Of a DNA stretch of 18,075 bases, positions 7,093-14,981 are shown piece after piece. The position numbers were made by a program, and so were the translations under genes. Positions within the stretch are counted from its first letter, which is position 1, and every line of letters begins with the position of its first letter. This stretch comes from Clostridia bacterium (GTDB lineage Bacteria > Bacillota > Clostridia > Christensenellales > UBA1242). Where the stretch lies: contig JAGCEE010000142.1 in assembly GCA_017650795.1 (NCBI GenBank), forward strand, positions 1-18,075, given 5' to 3'. The notes under the pieces were generated by a model. It was not told the origin of the DNA and made no database searches. It saw only the letters and a program-made list of their open reading frames with translations.

Positions 7093-7375
7093 AGGCTACA
7101 TTGGTATAGCCAACAAGGCGGGGTATTTAATTTGGGGTGTTGATAACTTAAAAGGATACACTCATAAGTTATATCTTGTTATATATAAAAGTAATCCCAC
7201 AACAACAATACAAAAGGCACTGTTAAGGCTAGATGATAGTATTTATAAAATTATGCTAGAGGATGAGCAGTTTAATCTAATAATGCAAACAGATAAAAGC
7301 AAAATTGTTGCAATAAAAAACTTAGGAATTGCAAATAAAATAATAGAAATGTTTAGAGGTGAAGATGGCAAGTGA
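7061..7375 (+). CDS. ylxQ: YlxQ, L7Ae/L30e-family RNA-binding protein
   Basis: This 104-residue protein is a ribosomal L7Ae-like RNA-binding protein of the conserved nusA-infB operon. The start of the domain, IKGYIGIANKAGYLIWGVDNL, matches the family layout (normally GLAxRAGKLVxG); the typical Lys/Val after AGY is Ile-Trp here, and the rest is divergent. The C-terminal KIVAIKNLGIANKIIEMF fits the last strand and helix. The start is TTG 7061 with GAGGA (7051-7055). It overlaps ylxR by 32 bases and infB by 11. Assignment rests on a weak sequence match plus strong gene order. Confidence 0.85.
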   Translation: MITTNKLNKIKGYIGIANKAGYLIWGVDNLKGYTHKLYLVIYKSNPTTTIQKALLRLDDSIYKIMLEDEQFNLIMQTDKSKIVAIKNLGIANKIIEMFRGEDGK

Positions 7376-9995
7376 AAATAATAATAGCTTAAATAATTTA
7401 AAGACAATTCATAAATTACAAATGGGCGGAGAGCTTCAGGAGCTTCTTCGTGATATTCGTTCGTCTAGAAGTATGATGGATGAGTTTATGAATAATCTAT
7501 CCAGAATTATTTCGGCAACAAAAAACCAATCTAATGTTCAAGATGATATAGATACTAAATCTTCACAAAAAAATGATAAAGATGAAGTTTTAAAACCAGA
7601 AGTTGTGGTTGATGACGAAATGTCAGAAAATTTAGCAAGAATCAAAATGGATAGAGCAGATCCAAAAAGTTCTGATGCATCGACGTTTTTAAATCAATAT
7701 ACAAACAAAACAAACAAAAGTGATTTTAAAAACAATTATAGACAATCACAAAACATGCAAAATAACAAAGCGCCTTATGGAAATAAAACGGATAATAGGC
7801 AATTTAATAAACCATATCAAGGACAAAACTCAAAGCCTATTAACTATACTGCACAAAGAACATTTAATAATCAGGGCGATAAGTTTAGACAATTTGGCGA
7901 CCAAAAGAATAGATTTAATAACAATCAAAAACCATTTGGTGCAAAGCCATTTGGTGTAAAGGCTTCAAATGGATTCGCTCCAAGCAAGGCAAACGCATTT
8001 AAGTCGTTTGAGCCACTTGAAGATAGCCGTGTTTTAGCTCAACCAGAAAAAACATTTGGTGGTAAAAAGGCTCCGGTTAAAAACCAATATGACGAAAAGA
8101 AGCAAATGAGTAAAAAATCACTCATGAAAAAGGGCTTTATAGTAGATAACTCATACAACGATGATGAAGATGGCATTAGAATGGGTTCTAGAAAGCTTGT
8201 AAGGGGCAAGAAAAAAGAAGAAAAGGTATTTGTTGCACCAGCTATCGAAAATGCTGTTATAACAACCGAAAATGTGTCTGTAAAAACATTATCAGAAAAA
8301 ACCGGCAAACCTGTCACTGAAATAATTAAAAAATTGATGCTTCTTGGCATCATGGCAACAATAAATAGTACAATAGACTATGCAACAGCAGAACTTGTTG
8401 CAGACGAACTTGGTGTAAAACTAGAACAAAAAATAGAAAAGTCATACGAAGAGCAACTCCAAGAAACTTCTAGTCAATCAAGTGAAAATGCAATTAAACG
8501 TCCACCTGTTGTCACCGTTATGGGTCACGTAGACCATGGTAAGACATCACTTCTTGATGCAATAAGAAAAACAAATGTTGTTAGTGGTGAAGCTGGTGGA
8601 ATTACTCAAAAGATTGGTGCATACCAAGTTTCTTGGAATGGCGAAAAAATAACCTTTATAGATACACCTGGTCACGCAGCATTTACTTCTATGCGTGCTC
8701 GTGGCGCAAAGGTGACAGATATTGCAATATTGGTTGTAGCTGCCGATGATGGAATAATGCCTCAAACAAAAGAGGCTATTGCACACATAAAGGCTGCAAA
8801 CTGCCCAATGATTGTTGCAATAAATAAAATGGACAAGCCAGAAGCAAATCTAGAAAGAGTCAAAGAACAATTAGCAGAAAATGGTGTTTTGCCAGAAGAA
8901 TGGGGTGGAGATACAATATTGGTTCCAATTTCTGCAAAGCAGGGAGTTGGTATAGATAAATTACTAGAAACAATTTTACTTGTTGCAGAAATGCAAGAGT
9001 TAAAAGCCGACCCAGACCAAACTGCTATTGGAACGGTTATTGAAGCAGAACTAGATAAAAACCGAGGTCCTATTGCAACAATTCTTGTTCAAAATGGGAC
9101 ACTAAAAATCGGCGATAGCGTAATGAGTGGTATAACTTTTGGTAAAGTTAGGGCAATGTTTGATGAAAACGGAAAACCAATCAAATCTGCATCACCAAGT
9201 ACTCCTGTTTCTGTGCTTGGATTAGATGATGTTCCAAATGCTGGCGACCAAGTATATGCTGTTTCTGAAAAATTATCAAAACAAGTTATTCAAGAAAGAA
9301 TAAATAAAATCAAAGCAGAAAGAGCTAATTCAACATCTGGTGTATCACTAGATGACTTTATGGATAGAGTAAATGAAGGCAAATTAAAAACATTAAACCT
9401 TATTATAAAAGCTGATGTACAAGGATCTGTAGAGGCTTTAAAACAAACGCTATCTACTCTTAAAAATGAAGAAGCAAAGGTTGTTTGTATTCATAGCGGT
9501 GCTGGTCCTGTCACGGAGTCGGATGTAATACTTGCAGAAGCAAGTGATGCTATCATTATTAACTTTAATTTAAAGCTTGCGGGTAAGATTGAGTCTTTTG
9601 CTGAGAGCAGAAGTGTTCAAATCAAATCTTATAAAGTTATTTACGAATGTGTTGATGAAATAAATAAAGCACTTTCTGGTATGCTTTCTATCAAATATGA
9701 AGACGTTGTAATAGGACATGCAGAAGTACGTGTAATGTTTAAATTGTCGTCGGCTGGTATTGTTTGTGGTTCTTATGTAAAAGACGGTAAAATAACTAGA
9801 AATTCGTATGTAAGAGTATTTAGAGGCGAAGAAAAGATTCTTGAAACACAGGTAGAGGCATTAAAAATACAAAAAGATGATAAGGCTGAGGTCGCATATG
9901 GATACGAATGTGGTATTAAGCTAAAAGATAGCACTGGTGTTGCAGTTGGCGATACATTTGAAGTGTATGAAAAGGTAGAAGTAAAAAGGTCATAA
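7365..9995 (+). CDS. infB: Translation initiation factor IF-2
   Basis: IF-2 is the GTPase that brings fMet-tRNA to the 30S subunit and promotes subunit joining. The 876-residue product has an N-terminal variable region that includes a Asn/Gln/Lys/Phe-rich low-complexity stretch at about 105-215. The IF2N domain (about 304-355, VSVKTLSEKTGKPVTEIIKK) follows. The G domain carries G1 GHVDHGKT (387-394), G2 GGITQKIG, G3 DTPGH (433-437), G4 NKMD (487-490) and G5 SAK (523-525). Domains II-IV complete the chain, ending GVAVGDTFEVYEKVEVKRS. The start is ATG 7365, served by GAGGTG; the in-frame GTG at 7359 lies inside that site. It overlaps ylxQ by 11 bases and ends 11 bases before rbfA. Confidence 0.98.
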   Translation: MASENNNSLNNLKTIHKLQMGGELQELLRDIRSSRSMMDEFMNNLSRIISATKNQSNVQDDIDTKSSQKNDKDEVLKPEVVVDDEMSENLARIKMDRADPKSSDASTFLNQYTNKTNKSDFKNNYRQSQNMQNNKAPYGNKTDNRQFNKPYQGQNSKPINYTAQRTFNNQGDKFRQFGDQKNRFNNNQKPFGAKPFGVKASNGFAPSKANAFKSFEPLEDSRVLAQPEKTFGGKKAPVKNQYDEKKQMSKKSLMKKGFIVDNSYNDDEDGIRMGSRKLVRGKKKEEKVFVAPAIENAVITTENVSVKTLSEKTGKPVTEIIKKLMLLGIMATINSTIDYATAELVADELGVKLEQKIEKSYEEQLQETSSQSSENAIKRPPVVTVMGHVDHGKTSLLDAIRKTNVVSGEAGGITQKIGAYQVSWNGEKITFIDTPGHAAFTSMRARGAKVTDIAILVVAADDGIMPQTKEAIAHIKAANCPMIVAINKMDKPEANLERVKEQLAENGVLPEEWGGDTILVPISAKQGVGIDKLLETILLVAEMQELKADPDQTAIGTVIEAELDKNRGPIATILVQNGTLKIGDSVMSGITFGKVRAMFDENGKPIKSASPSTPVSVLGLDDVPNAGDQVYAVSEKLSKQVIQERINKIKAERANSTSGVSLDDFMDRVNEGKLKTLNLIIKADVQGSVEALKQTLSTLKNEEAKVVCIHSGAGPVTESDVILAEASDAIIINFNLKLAGKIESFAESRSVQIKSYKVIYECVDEINKALSGMLSIKYEDVVIGHAEVRVMFKLSSAGIVCGSYVKDGKITRNSYVRVFRGEEKILETQVEALKIQKDDKAEVAYGYECGIKLKDSTGVAVGDTFEVYEKVEVKRS

Positions 9996-10006
9996 GGAGA
10001 GTTTTT

Positions 10007-10384
10007 GTGGAAAATATTAGGCAACAAAGAGCTAATGCAGAGTTAATTAAAGCTCTTTCTGTAATAATTAGAGATAGAATAAATGACCCAAGATTAAAAA
10101 AAGAATTTATAACTTTAACATATACAAAAATATCTGCTGATTTTAGGCATTGTAAAGTTGGCTTTGATGTATTAAGTGGGAACAAAGATTTAGTAAACAA
10201 ATTACTTAAAAAATGCGAGGGTTTTATAAAGCGTGAACTCCTTAGTATGATAAAACTCCCATTTGCACCAGAACTTGTTTTTATTGCAGATGAGGGTAGC
10301 GATAACTCAAAAAGGGTTAGTGAATTATTATCTAAATTAGACATTCCTGCACCCCAAGAATCAAATGATGATGAGGAAATATAA
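10007..10384 (+). CDS. rbfA: 30S ribosome-binding factor RbfA
   Basis: RbfA is a KH-type cold-adaptation factor that binds the 16S rRNA 5' helix during late 30S maturation, in the same process as RimP upstream. The 125-residue product begins IRQQRANAELIKALSVIIRD, followed by RINDPRL, a short strand with FITLTYTKISADFRHCKVGF and a C-terminal helix with LLSMIKLPFAPELVFIAD, all in family order. Translation starts at GTG 10007 behind AAGGAGAG, 11 bases after infB. The tail is acidic (ESNDDEEI). Length is normal. Confidence 0.95.
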   Translation: MENIRQQRANAELIKALSVIIRDRINDPRLKKEFITLTYTKISADFRHCKVGFDVLSGNKDLVNKLLKKCEGFIKRELLSMIKLPFAPELVFIADEGSDNSKRVSELLSKLDIPAPQESNDDEEI

Positions 10385-10390
10385 ATTATT

Positions 10391-11347
10391 ATGAACGATG
10401 TAATAAAAATACTAAAAAAGAGTAAAAGAGTGGCTATAATTGCCCATATATCGCCGGATCCGGACTGTATTGGGAGTATGACCACTCTTTCTTCCATTTT
10501 AAAAAGAATGGGGAAAGAGGCATCAATATATGTAGATACCAAAACTATTCCAGAATATTTTTCATGCTTTGATTTGCCAGAATGTGTTTGTGGAGAATTA
10601 AATCCAAATGATTTTGATACTTTGGTTGTGGTGGATACAAGCAGTTTTAGACAACTAGGTAAATACGGTCCTATATATAAAGAATTTAACAATACTGTTT
10701 TGATTGACCATCATAAAGTTGGTGATTTGCAGGCAAATGCTAGTTTTACTAACTCAAACAGCACAAGTTGTTCGGAAATTATATTTGATTTGGCAATAAA
10801 AATGGGAATAAAACTAAACAAAAAAGAGGCAACATACTTATTTGCTGGGTTAATAGGCGATACAAATTGTTTTCAAAATGATAATATAAATGCAAATACT
10901 TTTGAAACCGCTGCAAAACTATGTAAACTTGGAGCAGACACCAAAGATGTAATTTTTCAAATATTTAAACATACAACAAATAAAGATATTACCTTAAAAA
11001 AACTTGCATATGAAAATATGGTTTGCAGTGATGGTGTTGGCTATTTTATATTTACTCGTAAGATGCAAAAAGAAGTTGGAACCGACGATTTGGGTAATAT
11101 TGTAAATGAAATATTAAATAACGAAGACAATAAAATAGCCTTTGCAATAAAGCAAAAAGAAAAAAATGTGTATACGGTTAGTTTAAGATGCAAATATGAG
11201 TTTGATGTGTCTAAAATAGCAACAAGATTTGGTGGCGGTGGTCATAAACAAGCATCAGGTATTATGTTTGTTGGCTCGCCACAAAAACACTTAAAACAAA
11301 TATTAGATGCTTGCTATGAACAGATTGGAATAATGAATAATGGATAA
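10391..11347 (+). CDS. nrnA: DHH/DHHA1 phosphoesterase, NrnA-type oligoribonuclease/pAp phosphatase
   Basis: NrnA-type proteins degrade short oligonucleotides left by RNA decay and dephosphorylate pAp. The 318-residue product has the DHH-domain motifs in order: AHISPDPDCIGS (His19, Asp23, Asp25), VVVDTSS (Asp82), IDHHK (Asp106-His108) and GLIGDTNCF, all manganese-site residues. The DHHA1 substrate-binding motif GGGGHKQASG is at 281-290. It starts at ATG 10391, six bases after rbfA, with only a distant GAGGA site, so translation may be coupled to rbfA. Its place between rbfA and truB is conserved in Firmicutes. Confidence 0.94.
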   Translation: MNDVIKILKKSKRVAIIAHISPDPDCIGSMTTLSSILKRMGKEASIYVDTKTIPEYFSCFDLPECVCGELNPNDFDTLVVVDTSSFRQLGKYGPIYKEFNNTVLIDHHKVGDLQANASFTNSNSTSCSEIIFDLAIKMGIKLNKKEATYLFAGLIGDTNCFQNDNINANTFETAAKLCKLGADTKDVIFQIFKHTTNKDITLKKLAYENMVCSDGVGYFIFTRKMQKEVGTDDLGNIVNEILNNEDNKIAFAIKQKEKNVYTVSLRCKYEFDVSKIATRFGGGGHKQASGIMFVGSPQKHLKQILDACYEQIGIMNNG

Positions 11348-11424
11348 TGTCGGATTATATTAAATAATAGTTTATATTCAAAAAAATAATATGTGCAATA
11401 CTTACACATGTACAAAGGGGAAAT

Positions 11425-12096
11425 ATGTTTGAAAAAAATGCGATAATCAACTTAAATAAGCCTACTGGAATGTCATCTTTTTTGGCTGTTAAAAAGGTCG
11501 CAAGACTTCTTGGTGTAAAAAAAGCTGGACACATGGGAACGCTTGACCCATATGGAACTGGTGTGCTTTTGGTTGGCGTAAATAAAGGAACAAAATTATT
11601 TGATGAATACTTAAATAAAAAAAAGACATATATTGCAACGTTTCATTTTGGATATGAAACAGATACGCTAGATAGTGAAGGAAAAATAATAAATTCAACA
11701 AATAAAAATATAACAAAAAATGATTTAGAAAAAGCATTACCAAACTTCATTGGAAAACAAAAACAAATGCCACCAATTTTTTCGGCAAAAAAAATAAATG
11801 GAAAGAGGGCATGTGATATTGTTCGTGGTGGAGGAGAGGCAAATTTAAAACCAAAAGAAATAGAAATTTATGATATAAAAATAATTGACGAATTAGATAA
11901 TCAAAATTTTGTTTTTAAGATAACTTGTTCTGCGGGTACATATATTAGAAGTCTTTGCCGTGATATTTCACATAGTACCACAACATATGGCACAATGATA
12001 TCTATTATACGCACAAAATGTGGAGATTTTGATATTAAAGACTCTTGTACTTTGCAAGACATAGAGAATGGAGAAATCAGTTTTAAAGAGGTTTAA
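11425..12096 (+). CDS. truB: tRNA pseudouridine-55 synthase TruB, short form without C-terminal domain
   Basis: TruB makes pseudouridine 55 in the T-loop of tRNAs and also acts as an RNA chaperone. The catalytic motif is AGHMGTLDPYGTGVLLVGVN with the Asp in TLDP. Also visible are the family patterns LNKPTGMSSF, KKKTYIATFHFGYETDT, QMPPIFSAKKINGKRACD and CSAGTYIRSLCRDI. The chain is 223 residues; Bacillus subtilis and Escherichia coli enzymes have about 310. It stops soon after the GDFDIKDSCTLQDIE segment, so the C-terminal PUA-like domain is missing. AAGGGG serves ATG 11425. The usual downstream gene ribF is absent; the next gene starts three bases after the stop. Confidence 0.93.
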   Translation: MFEKNAIINLNKPTGMSSFLAVKKVARLLGVKKAGHMGTLDPYGTGVLLVGVNKGTKLFDEYLNKKKTYIATFHFGYETDTLDSEGKIINSTNKNITKNDLEKALPNFIGKQKQMPPIFSAKKINGKRACDIVRGGGEANLKPKEIEIYDIKIIDELDNQNFVFKITCSAGTYIRSLCRDISHSTTTYGTMISIIRTKCGDFDIKDSCTLQDIENGEISFKEV

Positions 12097-12099
12097 AAT

Positions 12100-12954
12100 A
12101 TGGATGAAATAATTAGATTTGGTCCAGCAGGAAATAGCCAAATATTTTATGATGATGGATATAAACATAGTATTGATGCTCCAAAGTGGTGTGCAGAGCA
12201 TGGACTTTATGCATATGAATACTCTTTTGGTAGAGGATTTACTATGTCTTTGGATACTATTAAAACCCTTGGAGAAAATGCAAAGCGGAACAATGTTCTT
12301 ATTAGTTTTCATGCTCCATATTACATAAATCTAGCAAATCCGGCTGATGATATGGCCCAAAAATCTTTTTCTTATATTATAAAAGGTATGGAGTACCTTA
12401 AAAGTGCTGGTGGATTAGATTATGTTGTTCATTTGGGTACTCAAGGAAAGTTAGATAGAAAAGATGCAATTTACCTTATTGATAAAAGGCTTGACGAGGT
12501 TTTACAAATCATATATGACAATAATTTGGACTGTTGTAATCTTTGTCCAGAAACAATGGGAAAGTATATGCAGGTTGGTTCTTATAAGGAGATTATTGAT
12601 TTTTGTAAAAAAGATGACATTTTAGTTCCAACATTTGATTTTGGTCACATAAACTGTACCTTGCAAGGTGGTTTAAAAACAAGCGATGATTATAAGCATA
12701 TTTTGGATTATTCTATTGAAAAACTTGGCGAAAAACGTGTTAAAAACTGTCACATACATTTTAGTAAAATAGAGTATTCAGATAAGGGTGAAATAAAACA
12801 TTTAAACCTAGATGACAATGTTTATGGGCCAGAGTTTGAGCCACTTGCTAAGATTTTAAAAGAGTATAATATGACTCCAACAATAATATCTGAATCCAAA
12901 GAGCGCATGATGGAAGATGCAATTACCCTTAAAAAAATCTTTGAAAAGTCATAG
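12100..12954 (+). CDS. Endonuclease IV-like TIM-barrel protein
   Basis: The 284-residue product belongs to the AP endonuclease family 2/xylose isomerase-like TIM barrels. Candidate metal ligands in the endonuclease IV order are His71 (ISFHAPYYINL), His111 (VVHLGT), Glu151 (CPETMGK), Asp180 and His183 (TFDFGHINC), His218 (CHIHFSK), His234 (IKHLNL) and Glu265 (IISESKE). In Escherichia coli Nfo the two residues before the last His pattern include Asp229 (DRH); here Ile-Lys precede the His, so one ligand of the three-metal site seems changed. It may be a true deoxyribonuclease IV of base excision repair or a related barrel of another function. GAGG near the truB end serves ATG 12100; it is tightly linked to truB. 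Confidence 0.82.
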   Translation: MDEIIRFGPAGNSQIFYDDGYKHSIDAPKWCAEHGLYAYEYSFGRGFTMSLDTIKTLGENAKRNNVLISFHAPYYINLANPADDMAQKSFSYIIKGMEYLKSAGGLDYVVHLGTQGKLDRKDAIYLIDKRLDEVLQIIYDNNLDCCNLCPETMGKYMQVGSYKEIIDFCKKDDILVPTFDFGHINCTLQGGLKTSDDYKHILDYSIEKLGEKRVKNCHIHFSKIEYSDKGEIKHLNLDDNVYGPEFEPLAKILKEYNMTPTIISESKERMMEDAITLKKIFEKS

Positions 12955-12980
12955 TGTTTGTTTAAATAAGAGGTTAATAT

Positions 12981-13547
12981 ATGAAATTATTGCAGTTAAA
13001 AAACTCGCTTTTTGGTGAAAATACATATTTTGTTGTGAGTGATAATGGAGATTGTTTAATCATTGACCCAGGTTCTGACTATGATGAATTATTGTCCGTT
13101 ATAATGCGCAACAAACTAAATGTTTTAGGTATTCTAATTACTCATGGTCATTACGACCATATTTGGTCTTGCAAAAGTTTGCAAGATTTGGGTTATAAGG
13201 TTTATATATCAAGCCAAGATGCCGACAAGTGTAATGATAATAAACTTAATTTATCTAATTTAGATGGATACAAAATAGATTTGTTTGAGCCGGATTTTGT
13301 TATTACGGACGAGCAAGATAATCTTGTTATTGGCGACTTTAACATAAGTGTTTTACATGTACCAGGTCATAGTAAGGGTGGTTTGGCGTTTATTATTGAC
13401 AACTATGTTTTTACTGGCGATACTCTTTTTGAGCATGGGTATGGTAGATATGATTTTTATGATGGCGATTATAACGAGCTTATGCGGAGTTTGAGATTGC
13501 TTTTAAAATATAAAAACGATGGTTATATTGTAAAAGCAGGGCACTAA
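12981..13547 (+). CDS. Metallo-beta-lactamase-fold hydrolase (glyoxalase II-like), C-terminally short
   Basis: This is a 188-residue MBL-fold hydrolase of the glyoxalase II-like group, usually annotated as hydroxyacylglutathione hydrolase-like; the substrate is unknown. Metal ligands are visible: HGHYDH (55-60), His130 in VPGHSKGG, Asp147 in FTGDTLF, and the last His as the final residue (KAGH, 188). The early DPGS motif is at 29-32. Family members usually continue about 15-20 residues after this last His (GPxTTI and a C-terminal helix); this one stops directly on it. GAGG serves ATG 12981. It follows the endonuclease-like gene by 26 bases and is the last gene before the efp promoter. Confidence 0.88.
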   Translation: MKLLQLKNSLFGENTYFVVSDNGDCLIIDPGSDYDELLSVIMRNKLNVLGILITHGHYDHIWSCKSLQDLGYKVYISSQDADKCNDNKLNLSNLDGYKIDLFEPDFVITDEQDNLVIGDFNISVLHVPGHSKGGLAFIIDNYVFTGDTLFEHGYGRYDFYDGDYNELMRSLRLLLKYKNDGYIVKAGH

Positions 13548-13583
13548 TTTCTTATTTGTTTAATGTCTAAAATTAAAAAACAG

Positions 13584-13612
13584 TAGACAAATATTTTGTC
13601 ATGTGCTAATAT
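13584..13612 (+). promoter_or_regulatory. Promoter of efp with overlapping dyads
   Basis: TAGACA (13584-13589), 17 bases, then the extended -10 TGCTAATAT (13604-13612). The -35 box is also the right half of an inverted repeat TGTCTA/TAGACA (13564-13569 with 13584-13589), and a second dyad GACAAA/TTTGTC (13586-13591 with 13595-13600) fills the spacer. These may be operator sites or AT-rich chance. Confidence 0.55.
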
Positions 13613-13648
13613 TACAAGGTTAAAAATTAGTTTAAGGAGAAAAGATAA

Positions 13649-14209
13649 ATGATAACAGCAGGTGATTTTAGAAAAGGTGTGACTTTTGAATATGAAGGAA
13701 ATATTTTCGTAATTGTAGACTTTTTACATGTTAAACCAGGAAAAGGTTCTCCATTTGTTAGAACAACAATCAAAAATGTTGTCACGGGTCAAGTATTAGA
13801 GAGAACTTTTAACCCAACAGATAAATTTGAACAAGCAGTTATTGAAAGAAAAGAAATGCAATACCTTTATAACGAGGGCGATTTATACTACTTTATGGAT
13901 ATGGAAAACTATGAGCAAATCCCATTAAACAAATCGCAAGTAGAAGATGCAATGAACTTTATGAAAGAGAATATGAATGCTACAATTCAATTCTATAAAG
14001 GTTCTGCATTTAGTGTTGTTCCTCCAACATTTGTTGAGCTTATGGTTGCAGAAACTGAGCCGGGAGTTCAAGGCGATACTTCAAAAGCAGGCTACAAGCC
14101 AGCAAAACTAGAAACAGGATACGAAATTAAAGTTCCACTATTTGTAAATCAGGGTGAAATAATAAGAGTAGACACTCGTGATGGTTCATACATGGAACGT
14201 ATTAAATAG
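13649..14209 (+). CDS. efp: Elongation factor P
   Basis: EF-P binds between the P and E sites of stalled ribosomes and promotes peptide bond formation at polyproline stretches. The 186-residue product has normal length and starts [18 protein letters not shown]. The modification loop is [13 protein letters not shown] with Lys32 at the tip, the residue that carries the modification in many bacteria. The three-barrel layout continues with [19 protein letters not shown] and ends with [27 protein letters not shown] serves ATG 13649. No modification enzyme is encoded nearby. It has its own promoter and lies upstream of the spoIIIA operon, as in Bacillus subtilis. Confidence 0.98.
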   Translation: MITAGDFRKGVTFEYEGNIFVIVDFLHVKPGKGSPFVRTTIKNVVTGQVLERTFNPTDKFEQAVIERKEMQYLYNEGDLYYFMDMENYEQIPLNKSQVEDAMNFMKENMNATIQFYKGSAFSVVPPTFVELMVAETEPGVQGDTSKAGYKPAKLETGYEIKVPLFVNQGEIIRVDTRDGSYMERIK

Positions 14210-14233
14210 TAAGAATTTTATAAAAGTTATGTA

Positions 14234-14262
14234 TTGACATCATTAAGACTGTGTGCTATTAT
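14234..14262 (+). promoter_or_regulatory. Vegetative promoter of the gene at 14289
   Basis: TTGACA (14234-14239), 17 bases, then TATTAT (14257-14262), preceded by TGTGC so that the -10 is extended (TGC-TATTAT). The leader before AGGAG is only about 10 bases. Confidence 0.75.
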
Positions 14263-14288
14263 TAGAGCATAGATAATAGGAGAATAAT

Positions 14289-14804
14289 ATGGAAAGTAAG
14301 TATAAATTAGAGTATGATGGCAGTTGTGAACATTTAGCATATAAACATTATTACTATAAGGATGCAAATGGCAATGTTTTATCTGTTAAAGATTTAATGA
14401 GTCATCTTAAACATTATGCGCCACAAGGTTTTGGAAACGACAACTTTGCTGCCGCAACAGAATTTAAAGATGGTTATGCCGTTGTCGGTGCTAGTTATTA
14501 TTTTAGAAATGGTTCTGAACCAGAACCTTATGGACATGTTTATGTTTGGCTTGTTATAAATGAAGAAGGCGAAGTTTTAAAAGAATTTACAAATGTTAAA
14601 CAAGACAGAACTGATTTAGATGTTGCACCGATTAGAGTTGGAAATTCTTTCATGGGCATTGATGATATGGGCAGCTTGGTTTATTTTGATGCAGATAAAA
14701 AAGAATCAATTGTTGTAGAAGACAAACAATCAAGTCGTTTATTAAAAATTGCAAAAGAATTTGATGTTAGAGCTAAAAAAAGAGAAGATTTTTTTAAACA
14801 ATAA
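14289..14804 (+). CDS. Unrecognised 171-aa protein with a WG-repeat-like segment
   Basis: The function is not known. Residues about 56-100 (ATEFKDGYAVVGASYYF, then WLVINEEGEVLKEF) resemble one WG-type beta repeat (F-x-DG-x-AVV ... INEEGE), and a weaker second copy may follow at 112-135 (APIRVGNSFMGIDDMGSLVYF). The C-terminus is helical and basic (RLLKIAKEFDVRAKKREDFF). There is no signal peptide, so it is probably cytoplasmic. AGGAG lies six bases upstream of ATG 14289. It has its own promoter before it and an intrinsic terminator after it, so it is a one-gene unit between efp and spoIIIA. Confidence 0.8.
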   Translation: MESKYKLEYDGSCEHLAYKHYYYKDANGNVLSVKDLMSHLKHYAPQGFGNDNFAAATEFKDGYAVVGASYYFRNGSEPEPYGHVYVWLVINEEGEVLKEFTNVKQDRTDLDVAPIRVGNSFMGIDDMGSLVYFDADKKESIVVEDKQSSRLLKIAKEFDVRAKKREDFFKQ

Positions 14805-14840
14805 AACTTTTTAATTACGAATATTAGGTTATATAAAAAT

Positions 14841-14881
14841 AAAATTCAATTAAGGTTTAAGCTTTAATTGGATTTTTTTTT
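14841..14881 (+). terminator. Strong rho-independent terminator before the spoIIIA operon
   Basis: CAATTAAGG (14847-14855) pairs with CTTTAATTG (14862-14870) around TTTAAG. The stem extends outward through AAATT/GATTT with one more G-U pair, and nine Ts (14873-14881) follow. It should isolate spoIIIA from upstream transcription. Confidence 0.85.
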
Positions 14882-14981
14882 GTTATTTTGTCTAATGGTT
14901 ATTTTGGCCTCATCTAAAAAAATATCTTTTTTATATAATGCAATAGTTTTATAAAAAACGTTAATTGTTTGGGGGTGTTAT

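Noticed and set aside
9916..10692. 258-codon open frame on the minus strand
   Set aside because: It is antisense to the end of infB, all of rbfA and the start of nrnA, all well-conserved proteins. Its Ser/Leu/Phe-rich composition is typical of antisense shadows.
14920..14949. Sigma-E-like promoter before spoIIIAA (AAATATC, 14 bases, CAATAGTTT)
   Set aside because: The spacing is right but the -10 part matches only about half of the known consensus, and the region is so AT-rich that such matches are expected by chance. A TATAAT at 14934-14939 has no -35 partner.
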